Assembly (NCBI GenBank): GCA_963811685.1
Contig: CAWESK010000006.1
Span: forward strand, 232,413-296,412
Source of the DNA: CAIWHR01 sp963811685
GTDB taxonomy: Bacteria; Pseudomonadota; Gammaproteobacteria; Burkholderiales; Casimicrobiaceae
Direction: 5' to 3'
Length of the DNA: 64,000 nt
The position numbers and the translations under genes were made by a program. The notes under the pieces are model-generated. The model was not told the DNA's origin, made no database searches, and was given only the letters and a program-made list of their open reading frames with translations. Below, piece by piece: positions 52,913 through 60,686 of the stretch (position 1 is its first letter; each line of letters opens with the position of its first letter).

Positions 52913-54571
52913 CTAGGGCGCCCGAAGGCGGCGGATGAGGATGTCGATGATGTCGTCGCCGTTTGGCGATTTCAGACGAGACTGGCTCAATACGCGAACA
53001 AATTCAGGTTCGGGCAGCAATTGGTAGTCTGAGCGAATGAATACCGCCGCGATGGCCCGCTGAACATCAACGGACTCGGCAGCGGGGAAAAAGCGCGCCA
53101 GCTCGTCGAGACTCTGGCGATCGCTCAGGCGATGGCGTGCCAGGGCGTCAAGCGCGCGAACCTGCGAGCCCGATCCCGTCATCCGCGTGATCCCGCTCGC
53201 AACGACGCGGAGCTCGGCAACGTCCGTGATCGGTCGGTGCTTGAGATAAACCTCTGCGATTTGCACTTCGGCTTCGTCGCGACTGGTCAGCGCCTGCAGA
53301 ACGCGCGCGCGGCTTTCGGCGCTCCCCAAGCACGCAAGGGCCGCAGCGTGCGTTACCTTGTCGGCCTGTGATGGCGATAGCGACAGCCGATGACGTTCCT
53401 GATCGAGCTCGTGGTCCTTGTTCAATGAGCAAAACAGGTCGACGTCGGCGGCGCCGATGGATCTACCTGCCAGGAGATCACCGATCATGCGGACGAGCTC
53501 GGCGCGCTGATCTGCCGGCGACAGCCAGCCCAGCGTGCCCGCGAGCTCGATCATCCTGGCGCGAATCTGGGGTCGATCGGCGTCCTCGGCAAAACGCAGG
53601 AAACGGTCGCGGGTGAGATGATCGCGCGTGATCTCGGCGAGCGCCTCGGAGAAAGCCGGGGCTTGCCGCTCGCTTTCGGTCAGCGACGCAAACAGGCCTT
53701 CGATGCGCTCCAGGAACATGCGGACTTCCGCCATGTCGCGACGCAGAAGACCGTGAATGAAGCCGAGCTTCTCCGCCGGCGACGGTCGGTCGTCGATGAA
53801 TTGACAAACCTCACGCCGATAGACAGCGCGCGGCTCGGATTTGCTCAAGCCACTGACCGCGATCATGGACTCGGTGGCAAAGTAACTGAGGAGCTTCGAA
53901 CTGGGACGACCGCTGGCGACCTCCGCAATCGACGATGGTTGCAAGTAGCGGCCGAGGAGCGACGCCGCGGCGGGCCCCAGCGGCGCGGTCGAAGAGAAGC
54001 CGTAAATGACCGGCACGTTCGTGAAAATGCGCCGCATGCGGTCGCGGCTGCTTTCGCCGTGAAGCTGATCCAAGGTGCGCGCGAGGCGCTCGGCCTCAGC
54101 GGGCGAATGACCGGCGCGGACAAGGCTCCGCCCGACTTCGGAGGACATGCTCTTGACCGCCTCCGCATTCAACGTGTTGCACCCGAAAAGATAGACCTCC
54201 TTCAATTGCGAGAACAAGCCGGGACAGGAGTCACTGCAGGAGGCGCGCTCCATCTCGGCAATCGGCAGGAACTCGCTGGCGCCCGTCTGATCCGAATAGA
54301 ACTCTGTGTTTCCGTCGAAATGGCCGGAGATGACGAGCACGTCACAGTGAATGCCTTGCCGGCAGGCCGAGGCCAGCCAATCGGAACGACCTCGCTCCAC
54401 CAATTCGACAAACTGATACTGATCTTCCGGCAGACGCTGCCTAAACATCTCCTTTTCGTTGGATGAATTGACCGTGATCGTGCAAACCGTGCGCCGGGCG
54501 GCGTGCGCATCGGCACCCCAACCCATGGCGAACAGTGCGATCAGAAGAAGAAGTTTGGCAGATAGGGACAC
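52913..54571 (-). CDS. secreted caspase-fold (CHAT-like) protein with HEAT-like C-terminus
   Basis: A 552-residue exported protein. The signal peptide (LSAKLLLLIALFAMGWGADAHA) precedes a domain with a candidate His/Cys dyad: His84 in VLVISGHFDGNTEF and Cys131 in VYLFGCNTLNAEA, spaced as in CHAT/caspase-like proteases. The next segment (HGESSRDRMRRIFTNVPVIYGFSSTAPLGP) looks conserved. From about residue 300 helical, HEAT-like stretches follow (RARMIELAGTLGWLSPADQRAELVRM; ARVLQALTSRDEAEVQIAEVYL). I recall uncharacterised homologs in Burkholderiales. Start at GTG 54571; the frame is open to 54685 but would include the operator. Protease activity is inferred only. Confidence 0.65.
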   Translation of the reverse strand: MSLSAKLLLLIALFAMGWGADAHAARRTVCTITVNSSNEKEMFRQRLPEDQYQFVELVERGRSDWLASACRQGIHCDVLVISGHFDGNTEFYSDQTGASEFLPIAEMERASCSDSCPGLFSQLKEVYLFGCNTLNAEAVKSMSSEVGRSLVRAGHSPAEAERLARTLDQLHGESSRDRMRRIFTNVPVIYGFSSTAPLGPAAASLLGRYLQPSSIAEVASGRPSSKLLSYFATESMIAVSGLSKSEPRAVYRREVCQFIDDRPSPAEKLGFIHGLLRRDMAEVRMFLERIEGLFASLTESERQAPAFSEALAEITRDHLTRDRFLRFAEDADRPQIRARMIELAGTLGWLSPADQRAELVRMIGDLLAGRSIGAADVDLFCSLNKDHELDQERHRLSLSPSQADKVTHAAALACLGSAESRARVLQALTSRDEAEVQIAEVYLKHRPITDVAELRVVASGITRMTGSGSQVRALDALARHRLSDRQSLDELARFFPAAESVDVQRAIAAVFIRSDYQLLPEPEFVRVLSQSRLKSPNGDDIIDILIRRLRAP

Positions 54572-54644
54572 GGGACGGGTACGCTCGGGTTGCTTGCATG
54601 ATCCTTTCCATCGGAGAGCGTAGCTGGAAGGCCCACCGCAAGTC

Positions 54645-54660
54645 TGTGCGCCGTCGCACG
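54645..54660. promoter_or_regulatory. Crp-like operator TGTGC-N6-GCACG
   Basis: GTC-TGTGC-GCCGTC-GCACG, 74 bp upstream of the caspase-fold protein start at 54571. Confidence 0.6.
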
Positions 54661-54734
54661 CATGCTGCGGTGTGCGTCGTCGCATCGACTGTCGCGCGGC
54701 TCGCGGTCACCCTCGCTCCTCACCCGTGCAGGAC

Positions 54735-54770
54735 GAAAAAACGGCCGAGGGAAAAAACGACCCCGGCCGC
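54735..54770 (-). terminator. terminator of the repeat lipoprotein gene
   Basis: On the minus strand GCGGCCGGGG-tcgtttttt-CCCTCGGCCGT is followed by TTTTTTCG: a GC-rich stem with one mismatch and a T-run, about 60 bp after the lipoprotein stop. Confidence 0.65.
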
Positions 54771-54828
54771 GATACCCGATCCCTCATGCCGCCCGTAAAG
54801 AGAGCGGCGAGGGAGACTTGCCTCGATC

Positions 54829-55452
54829 TCAGGACTTGCCGAATTGCGCCTTCGCGTTGCCGACGCAAGCATCCTTCGCGGTGCCTGCGAGTGCGTCGCA
54901 CTTCTCGATCGCAACCTTGTACTCTGCGTCGCGCTTCTCTGTGTTCGCTTCCTTGGTGGCGTCAGCCTGCTTCGCCGCCGCGTCCTTGCGCGTATCGGCC
55001 ACGACACGGTCGACCTTGGCATCGGCCTTGGCCTTGACCAGCGCGGCGTTTGCTTCCTTCACGCAGACGTCCTTGGGATTGCCCGCAAGCTCGTCACATT
55101 TCTCCTTGGCGACGTTGAAGGTCGCTTCGGCACGGGTGGTGCGCGCATCCTCGCGTGCCTTCGGCGTGTTGTGGTACGCGACTTCCGCGTCGGCCTTGGC
55201 GATCTTTTCCTTACCGGTGGCTTCCGCGAGACAAATGTCCTTGGCGTTGCCGCTTCGCGATGAACAGGCGTCCTTGTCCATCTTGTATTGCGCCTCGGCG
55301 TTCTTGACGACCACGTCGTACGCGTCCTTGGAAATCGGCGCCACGGGGACCATCGGCTTCGCGGCGGCCATCGGAGCGTCCTTTTGCGCGGTCGCGCAGC
55401 CGGCGAGAGTCAACCCGGCGGTGACAAATAGTGCAGTCAGTAGTTTGGACAT
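54829..55452 (-). CDS. lipoprotein with repeated Cys-Asp motif
   Basis: A 207-residue lipoprotein: lipobox LTLAGC (Cys19), then an Ala/Lys/Asp-rich, presumably helical body. A motif recurs: ACSSRSGNAKDICLAEA, KCDELAGNPKDVCVKEANA and KCDALAGTAKDACVGNAKA. Each unit has paired cysteines about ten residues apart, probably forming disulfides in the periplasm. The ATG at 55452 has AAGGAAATGAC upstream. I know similar unnamed proteins in Burkholderiales. A Crp-like operator lies 103 bp upstream. Confidence 0.75.
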   Translation of the reverse strand: MSKLLTALFVTAGLTLAGCATAQKDAPMAAAKPMVPVAPISKDAYDVVVKNAEAQYKMDKDACSSRSGNAKDICLAEATGKEKIAKADAEVAYHNTPKAREDARTTRAEATFNVAKEKCDELAGNPKDVCVKEANAALVKAKADAKVDRVVADTRKDAAAKQADATKEANTEKRDAEYKVAIEKCDALAGTAKDACVGNAKAQFGKS

Positions 55453-55790
55453 GTCATTTCCTTGTTGTTCAATTACAGTAACGGTATTGGAAGCCCTGTT
55501 GAAGGACAGAGCTTTCCCCCAGGTTCGAAGATATCCGCGAAACCTCGACGCGTCTGTGCGCCAACGCACGCACTTCGGCGGATTGCTCCGCCCGCCGTGC
55601 GCTTACGTCTTGGTGTCGCTCGGTTCCGTTCGTGCGCGCGGAACTCCTCCGGCGATGAACGATTCGCCGTGCCCCGGTGGCACGCCTGTCGCGATTGAAT
55701 CCGTGACCGTGGCGGAATCGTTGCCTGCTGGTCGCACTGGGCATGATGGCGATCCTGGCGAGATTTAACGCCAGGGATCGGCCAAGGGCG
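55453..55790. other. 338-bp intergenic region
   Basis: Contains the Crp-like operator at 55555-55570 (serving the lipoprotein gene). Nothing else recognised between it and the end of the lmo0937-type gene. Confidence 0.5.
55555..55570. promoter_or_regulatory. Crp-like operator TGTGC-N6-GCACG
   Basis: GTC-TGTGC-GCCAAC-GCACG, 103 bp upstream of the repeat lipoprotein start. Confidence 0.6.
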
Positions 55791-55940
55791 TCACAACGCG
55801 CGCCGCCCGCTGATCAGGTTGACCAGAATCATGATGACGGCCACCACCAGAAGAACATGGACAAAACCACCCATGGTGTAGGAAGTGACGAGCCCGAGGA
55901 GCCACAAGACGATCAGGACAACTGCGATCGTGTAAAGCAT
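55791..55940 (-). CDS. lmo0937-family small membrane protein
   Basis: A 49-residue protein: MLYTIAVVLIVLWLLGLVTS, then YTMGGFVHVLLVVAVIMILV and a basic end NLISGRRAL. The W-L-L-G-L-V-T-S-Y-T-x-G-G-F-x-H core is diagnostic of the lmo0937 family (two transmembrane helices). AGAGGTGGA precedes the ATG. Widespread, function unknown, often stress-associated. An operator lies 168 bp upstream. Confidence 0.85.
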   Translation of the reverse strand: MLYTIAVVLIVLWLLGLVTSYTMGGFVHVLLVVAVIMILVNLISGRRAL

Positions 55941-56107
55941 GGAATCCACCTCTTTTCAATGACGTCGTTTTCAGCGCGGGCTGACTGACACGTCGTGCAG
56001 TACCGGCCCGATCTCGACGGCGAGCCACTTTTGCAAAGCACAACCGACGTACCGTGCAATGCGCGTCGAGACTTGATGACAGCTTGGACGACTCCCCCTT
56101 GGCCGTC

Positions 56108-56123
56108 TGTTCGGCAGCGCACA
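56108..56123. promoter_or_regulatory. Crp-like operator TGTTC-N6-GCACA
   Basis: GTC-TGTTC-GGCAGC-GCACA, 168 bp upstream of the lmo0937-type gene. Confidence 0.6.
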
Positions 56124-56204
56124 CTGCGTTGGTCGGGCGGAAAGACCAACGCAGGTCCGGCGCGCTCCTTCCCGCAGGTGGCCCCGAAAACCAAAGACTT
56201 GGTG

Positions 56205-56220
56205 CGTGCGCCAACGAACA
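56205..56220. promoter_or_regulatory. Crp-like operator CGTGC-N6-GAACA
   Basis: CGTGC-GCCAAC-GAACA-GAC (reverse strand GTC-TGTTC-GTTGGC-GCACG), 128 bp upstream of DUF3309. Confidence 0.55.
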
Positions 56221-56347
56221 GACGACGTTCGTGGGTTGCCAATATCCTCACCACCAATCTGCTGCCAGCGACACATTTTGCTTTCTGCTCGGGCGTGTCG
56301 GAGTCTTGGCGCCCGCGAAACGGTGGCGGTGAATAAGGGAGCAAAGC

Positions 56348-56506
56348 ATGAGCCTTGGCACCATTCTGCTGATTGTTCTGATCCTGATGCTCGTCGGCGT
56401 CCTGCCCACCTGGCCGCACGCGCGCAGCTGGGGTTACGCTCCGAGCGGGATTGTCGGTGTCATCCTGGTAATCGTACTCGTCCTATTCTTGATGGGGCGC
56501 CTGTAA
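56348..56506 (+). CDS. DUF3309-family small membrane protein
   Basis: A 52-residue protein: MSLGTILLIVLILMLVGVLP, then TWPHARSWGYAPSGIVGVILVIVLVLFLMGRL. The LP-x-WPHSxxWGYxPSG core is the DUF3309 signature, between two transmembrane helices. No experimental role known. It is 40 bp ahead of the BON-domain gene, likely one transcript. Confidence 0.88.
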   Translation: MSLGTILLIVLILMLVGVLPTWPHARSWGYAPSGIVGVILVIVLVLFLMGRL

Positions 56507-56546
56507 TCCCGCGCAGTCACGGCGGAGACAATGTGAGGAATCAACC

Positions 56547-56876
56547 ATGAGATTCAAACTTGCGACAACCTGCTTCGTGATCGGTTCGGTGCTGGCACCC
56601 TTTGCAGCCTATGCGGCCGATTCGGACACGGACCGTTCCAATCCGGCGAACTACGTCAAGGACTCGGTCATTACGTCCAAGATCAAGACGAAGCTGGCGG
56701 CGGAACACCCCGGCAGCACGAAACACATCAGCGTCGATACGGACAAGGATGGCGTTGTCTGGATGACGGGGACGGCCAACAGCCAGGCGGAAGTGGACAA
56801 GGCCGTCGCGATTGCGCGCGACACCGAGGGCGTCAAATCGGTCCACAGCAAACTCACCGTTCAAAAAGATCGCTAA
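56547..56876 (+). CDS. BON-domain periplasmic protein
   Basis: A 109-residue exported protein: signal peptide (MRFKLATTCFVIGSVLAPFAAYA), then a single BON domain (YVKDSVITSKIKTKLAAEHPGSTKHISVDTDKDGVVWMTGTANSQAEVDKAVAIARDTEGVKSVHSKLTVQ). It resembles OsmY-type BON proteins, which bind membranes or protect the envelope during osmotic stress. A strong terminator follows 120 bp later. Confidence 0.9.
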   Translation: MRFKLATTCFVIGSVLAPFAAYAADSDTDRSNPANYVKDSVITSKIKTKLAAEHPGSTKHISVDTDKDGVVWMTGTANSQAEVDKAVAIARDTEGVKSVHSKLTVQKDR

Positions 56877-56996
56877 GATCGATACGAGAGTCGCGATCGC
56901 GAAACGGATGCTGAATTTCGCCAGGCAGTCAGCGCGATTCGCATCGCCGGATGGCGCAGCCTCATCACCATCGTGAGCAGCTGTTCGGGTATGGAA

Positions 56997-57030
56997 AAGA
57001 ACGAGGCGCGGTTGCGCCTCGTTCTTATTG
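56997..57030 (+). terminator. strong hairpin terminator
   Basis: AAGAACGAGGCGC-GGTT-GCGCCTCGTTCTT, a perfect 13-bp stem, 121 bp after the BON gene. The A-run before and T-rich 3' arm would allow function in both directions. Confidence 0.85.
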
Positions 57031-57078
57031 GCCTCTACCGCGCGGGCCGCGTCCGGAAGACGCAACCCATTGATATTT

Positions 57079-57111
57079 TGGCTCCCCGACCTGGGCTCGA
57101 ACCAGGGACCC
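57079..57111 (-). tRNA. 3' fragment of a tRNA-Asn-like gene (partial)
   Basis: On the minus strand the sequence GGTCCCTGGTTCGAGCCC and then AGGTCGGGGAGCCA matches the T-arm, acceptor 3' strand and encoded CCA of betaproteobacterial tRNA-Asn. The T stem CCTGG/CCAGG and loop TTCGAGC are intact. Further 5' the anticodon arm is not recognisable (GTGTTAGTTCGCG instead of the usual stem-loop), and no D-arm or 5' acceptor GTCCCCGA-like strand is found. It therefore looks like a tRNA remnant or an attachment-site copy, not a working tRNA. Confidence 0.6.
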
Positions 57112-57379
57112 GCGAACTAACACTCAGTCGTTTGCCACATCGACCTAATCCTGGCAATCAAGGACTTATCTCTTCTGAGTTGGATGAGCTTTTTGGCACT
57201 TAACGGGATTTAGCGCCCCTCAACAGGTAGATATACCGACCTAACGGACCCAGCCTTGAACTGGGCGCTACGAGGGATCCAACCGACGACTCGCCGGTTC
57301 GTAGCCAAACCCGCAGCGCAATCAGCACCCAGCCAGGTCCCCGCGCAATCGGCGAAGTACGCCGGGCATCGCGGGTTCT

Positions 57380-57393
57380 TGCACACGTGTGCA
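57380..57393. promoter_or_regulatory. LacI-type operator
   Basis: TGCACACGTGTGCA, a perfect 14-bp palindrome with the central CG typical of LacI/GalR operators, 47 bp upstream of the LacI-family gene. Likely autoregulation and control of the whole downstream uptake operon. Confidence 0.65.
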
Positions 57394-57439
57394 TCCCGGG
57401 CGTAGGATCGTGCACGCACGCGCAACGCGGGGTTTCGAG

Positions 57440-58465
57440 ATGGGCCAGGAATCAGTGCGTCGAGCATTCGTCACCGCAGCGGACGTCGCGAAGCGCGCCG
57501 GCGTTTCCCGCTCTGCGGTGTCGCGCGCCTTTACCCCGGGCGCGAGCGTGTCGGCCAAGGCCCGCGATCGTATCCTGCGCGCCGCCGACCACCTCGGGTA
57601 TCGCGTCAACCGCCTGGCGCAGAGTCTGATCAATGCCCGCTCCAACCTGATCGGTCTGGTCGGCACGGAGCTTCACCAGCCGTTCCACGCCGAATGCCTT
57701 GCAACACTCTCCGAGGCGCTGCTCGCCGAAGGCTTCCAGTGCATGCTGCTCAACGCGGCGAATGCGCAGCGCGACATGGGCGCCCTCATCGAGCGCGTGC
57801 TCGAATATCGCGTGCGCGCGATCGTCGTGATGAACGGCATGCCGCCGTCCAGGATCGTCAAGGATTGCCTGAGCAATGGCGTGCCGGTGATTCTCGTCAA
57901 CAAGCCGATGCCGGGATTTGCCGTCGACACGGTGGTCACCGATCACGCCGGTGGCGGTCGCGTCGCCGCCGATCGGCTTCTCGCCGCGGGATGCCGGCAG
58001 CTCGCGGTGGTGGCAAGCGGTGCGCAGACCGCGAGCGTTCTCGGACGCCTTGGCGCCTTCCGCGATCGGGCAGCAAAGGCGGGCGTGCCCGTGCGCGCGT
58101 GGCAGGAAGGGCCCACCGATTATTCGACCGGGCGCGCCGCCGCGCTGGCGATGCTCGCCGATGATGGGATCGACGGCGCGTTCTGCGTTACCGATCTGAT
58201 CGCGCTCGGCTTTCTCGACGCGGCCCGTCTCGATTGCGGCAGGCGCGTGCCGGACGACCTGTCGGTGATCGGCTTCGACGACATTCCGCAGGCCGGCTGG
58301 AATGCCTATCAGCTCACCACCTTCCGGCAGCCGGTCCGGCTGCTGACCGATGCTGTGATGCAGGTCATACGGCAGCGCGCAAGGAAACCGCGATCACCGC
58401 ATGGCACGGTCACGCTGCCCGCGACGCTGGTCATGCGCAACACGGTGCGCCGGAGCGCGCAATGA
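57440..58465 (+). CDS. LacI-family transcriptional regulator
   Basis: A 341-residue repressor: HTH VTAADVAKRAGVSRSAVSRAF (about 11-31) with the hinge helix VNRLAQSLINARSN, then a sugar-binding-like domain (IGLVGTELHQPFHAE; VVTDHAGGGRVAADRLLAAG; DDLSVIGFDDIPQAGW). The ATG at 57440 is preferred over one at 57389, which would fall inside the operator. The stop overlaps the phosphodiesterase start (ATGA), so it is the first gene of the uptake operon and its probable regulator. Confidence 0.9.
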   Translation: MGQESVRRAFVTAADVAKRAGVSRSAVSRAFTPGASVSAKARDRILRAADHLGYRVNRLAQSLINARSNLIGLVGTELHQPFHAECLATLSEALLAEGFQCMLLNAANAQRDMGALIERVLEYRVRAIVVMNGMPPSRIVKDCLSNGVPVILVNKPMPGFAVDTVVTDHAGGGRVAADRLLAAGCRQLAVVASGAQTASVLGRLGAFRDRAAKAGVPVRAWQEGPTDYSTGRAAALAMLADDGIDGAFCVTDLIALGFLDAARLDCGRRVPDDLSVIGFDDIPQAGWNAYQLTTFRQPVRLLTDAVMQVIRQRARKPRSPHGTVTLPATLVMRNTVRRSAQ

Positions 58466-59199
58466 CGACCGTGCAAGTCGTCGCGCATCGAGGAAGCAGC
58501 GACGCGCACGCCGAGAACAGCTGGACAGCCTTCGAGGCCGCGCACGCCGAGGGGGCCGACGCAATCGAATGCGACGTCCAGCGTACGCGCGATGGTGTGC
58601 TGGTCATCCGCCATGATCTGGCCATCATCGGGGATCGATTGGTTGCCGAGTGCGTCGCCGCTGAGGTCGAGGCGGCGGACTCGGGCCTCGTCCGCCTTGC
58701 CGAGCTGCTCGCCTGGGCGCAGCGCGCGGGGATCGGACTGTTGTTGGAGCTAAAGGACCCTGCTTGCGCAATCGCGGTCGGCGACATGGTCGCCATGAGT
58801 CCGTGGCGCGAGCGAACCATCGTGGCCGGCTTCCATGGACCCGTGCTGGCGGAGGTAAAAGCGCGAGCCTCGCAAATCCGGACGTCGCTGATGATGGGCA
58901 CGGTGGTCGCGCCTGAGGACCTCGTCCGGCTCGCAGTGGCCTACCGCGCGGACGGCGTGCATCCATGCTGGGAACACCGGTCGCCGCATCCGCATCGGCT
59001 GCTCGATGCGAATGCGATCGCAAAGCTGCGGCAGGCTCGCCTCGCGATCACGTTGTGGCACGAGGAGCGAGAGAGCGAATTGCGGGCGCTGGTCGCGCTC
59101 CGCCCCGACGCCATCTGCACCAACACGCCCGCAATGCTGCGACGTATCGTGGACGGCTATCCAACTGCCACGGCAGAGGGATTGGCCGCCGGATGCTAA
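58462..59199 (+). CDS. glycerophosphodiester phosphodiesterase
   Basis: A 245-residue cytoplasmic GDPD: active-site residues visible as His9-Arg10 (VAHRG), Glu36 and Asp38 (AIECDVQ), His51 (IRHD), and the barrel strand LLLELKDP. It should hydrolyse glycerophosphodiesters to glycerol 3-phosphate and an alcohol. No signal peptide, so it acts after import. Coupled to lacI by ATGA and 51 bp before the solute-binding protein gene, which suggests that the ABC importer brings in glycerophosphodiesters (Ugp-like). Confidence 0.9.
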   Translation: MTTVQVVAHRGSSDAHAENSWTAFEAAHAEGADAIECDVQRTRDGVLVIRHDLAIIGDRLVAECVAAEVEAADSGLVRLAELLAWAQRAGIGLLLELKDPACAIAVGDMVAMSPWRERTIVAGFHGPVLAEVKARASQIRTSLMMGTVVAPEDLVRLAVAYRADGVHPCWEHRSPHPHRLLDANAIAKLRQARLAITLWHEERESELRALVALRPDAICTNTPAMLRRIVDGYPTATAEGLAAGC

Positions 59200-59250
59200 C
59201 CTTGCTATTTCATCGACGCGGCGAAAGACCGTGCCCAACTGGAGGATCTC

Positions 59251-60609
59251 ATGAACTGGAAACATGCACTCTCGGGAATGGTCGCCGGTGTGTTGTTGTG
59301 CGCGGCCGTCACATCGGCATGGGCCGACGATGTGGTGATCAAGGTGTGGTCGCGCGCGGATCGATCGGGCCCGTTGCGCGCCGGCAACCTCGTTGCCGCG
59401 GGCGACACGCTCAACAAGATGCTCGCGGCTGCCGGCGCCGACAAGCGTGTCAAGATCGAGCTGAACGAGACGAACGCCAAGGGGTACGACGACGACGCGC
59501 TCGACCTCATGAAAGCCTTCGCGGTCGACAAGGGTCCGGACATCTTCGTTCTGGCGCACGAGTGGACCGGCGCTTTCGCGGAAGCGGGCTATGCGCAGAA
59601 TCTCGAGGATCACATCAACAAGAACCCGGAGCTCTACGGCGACATCATCGTGCCGCTCTGGCAGGCGGTGAGCTACAAGGGCGCGCGGTACGGCGTACCG
59701 CAGGACTCCGAGGTCCGCATGTATTTCCTGAACAACGACAAGCTCCGCAAGATGGGCAAGACCGACAAGGAGATTGCCGCACTGCCGGCCAAGGTCGATG
59801 CCGGCGAATTCACGGCGTATGACCTGTGCGATCTCGCCGGTCAGGCGGTGCAAAAGGGCGTCGTGAAGTACGGGATCCTGCACCGGCCCAACGCGGGTCC
59901 CGATTTTCAGATGCTGACGGAAAGCTTCGGCCTGGTCTCTTATGACAAGGATACGGCCAAGCTGCAGGTCTCGAAGGCCGCGCTCAAGGATTTCTTTACC
60001 TGGGTGAAATACTGCGTCGACAAGAAGGCACTGTCCGCGACCAACACGTCGATGTCGTGGGACGCGATCGAGCAGGCTTCGTTTGGGAAGGAAGAGGCGC
60101 TGGTCTTTTTCCACGGCGTCTGGCGCGTTACCGATCAGACCAAAGCGTGGAACCTCAAAGGCAAGGACGACTACCAGCGCAAGATCACCTGGATCAACGC
60201 GCCGGCGGGCAAGAAGGGCGGCAAGCCGACCAACTTGTCGCACCCGATCGCTTACGCCGTGTCAGCCAAATCGAAGAACAAGGAGCTGGCCGAGTACATC
60301 GTCGCGCTCGCCAGCCAGCCGATTCCCAACATGCACCATTCGGTGACGACGAACCACACGCCCATCAACTACGGCGGGCAGGCGATGCCGGAGGTCGTCG
60401 ATAAAGGATGGGCGCTGGTGGCGGCGACGCCAATGCTGAAGTACGCGACCTTCATGCCGAACCATCCGAAGATCGGCCAGTACAACGGGGTCATCTTCAA
60501 GGGCATCCAGGGTGTGGAAACCGGCCGGCTTACCGCGCAGGCGGCGGCGGACTTCGTCGTCGACGAGCTTGGCAACGAGCTCGGCAAGGACGTGGTGATC
60601 AAGAACTAG
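59251..60609 (+). CDS. ABC transporter extracellular solute-binding protein (family 1)
   Basis: A 452-residue protein with signal peptide (MNWKHALSGMVAGVLLCAAVTSAWA) and the family-1 binding fold: VVIKVWSRADRSG, FAVDKGPDIFVLAHEWTGAFAEAGY, PQDSEVRMYFLNNDKLRKMGK, VFFHGVWRV. It is closest in style to sugar/glycerol-3-phosphate binding proteins (MalE/UgpB). GGAGG six bases before the ATG. First of four transport genes. Confidence 0.88.
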   Translation: MNWKHALSGMVAGVLLCAAVTSAWADDVVIKVWSRADRSGPLRAGNLVAAGDTLNKMLAAAGADKRVKIELNETNAKGYDDDALDLMKAFAVDKGPDIFVLAHEWTGAFAEAGYAQNLEDHINKNPELYGDIIVPLWQAVSYKGARYGVPQDSEVRMYFLNNDKLRKMGKTDKEIAALPAKVDAGEFTAYDLCDLAGQAVQKGVVKYGILHRPNAGPDFQMLTESFGLVSYDKDTAKLQVSKAALKDFFTWVKYCVDKKALSATNTSMSWDAIEQASFGKEEALVFFHGVWRVTDQTKAWNLKGKDDYQRKITWINAPAGKKGGKPTNLSHPIAYAVSAKSKNKELAEYIVALASQPIPNMHHSVTTNHTPINYGGQAMPEVVDKGWALVAATPMLKYATFMPNHPKIGQYNGVIFKGIQGVETGRLTAQAAADFVVDELGNELGKDVVIKN

Positions 60610-60686
60610 AGCGTCGGTTCGAGCACGGATCGGGAAGAGGCTCCGAAAGAGCCACTTCCTCTTCCGCGCCCGGCCACGATTTCGCC

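Larger units (their letters stand above)
55941..56347. other. 407-bp divergent intergenic region with two operators
   Basis: Between the lmo0937-type gene and DUF3309. Several open frames cross it on both strands but none has family resemblance. It carries two Crp-like operators (56108-56123 and 56205-56220), one for each direction. Confidence 0.5.
56877..57439. other. 563-bp region with terminator, tRNA-like fragment and LacI-type operator
   Basis: No protein gene supported. Contains a strong terminator (56997-57030), a 3' tRNA-Asn-like fragment (57079-57111) and a 14-bp palindrome (57380-57393). The 57130-57240 stretch is clearly more AT-rich than the flanks. Confidence 0.6.

Noticed and set aside
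53618..54466. A 282-codon plus-strand frame opposite the caspase-fold gene
   Set aside because: No domain, no ribosome-binding site, and composition typical of an antisense shadow.
57250..57275. T-arm-like hairpin (CCCAG-TTCAAGG-CTGGG on the minus strand) as a second tRNA
   Set aside because: No acceptor, D or anticodon arm can be built around it.
57100..57440. Integrase or phage gene next to the tRNA-like fragment
   Set aside because: No reading frame here shows tyrosine- or serine-recombinase motifs.
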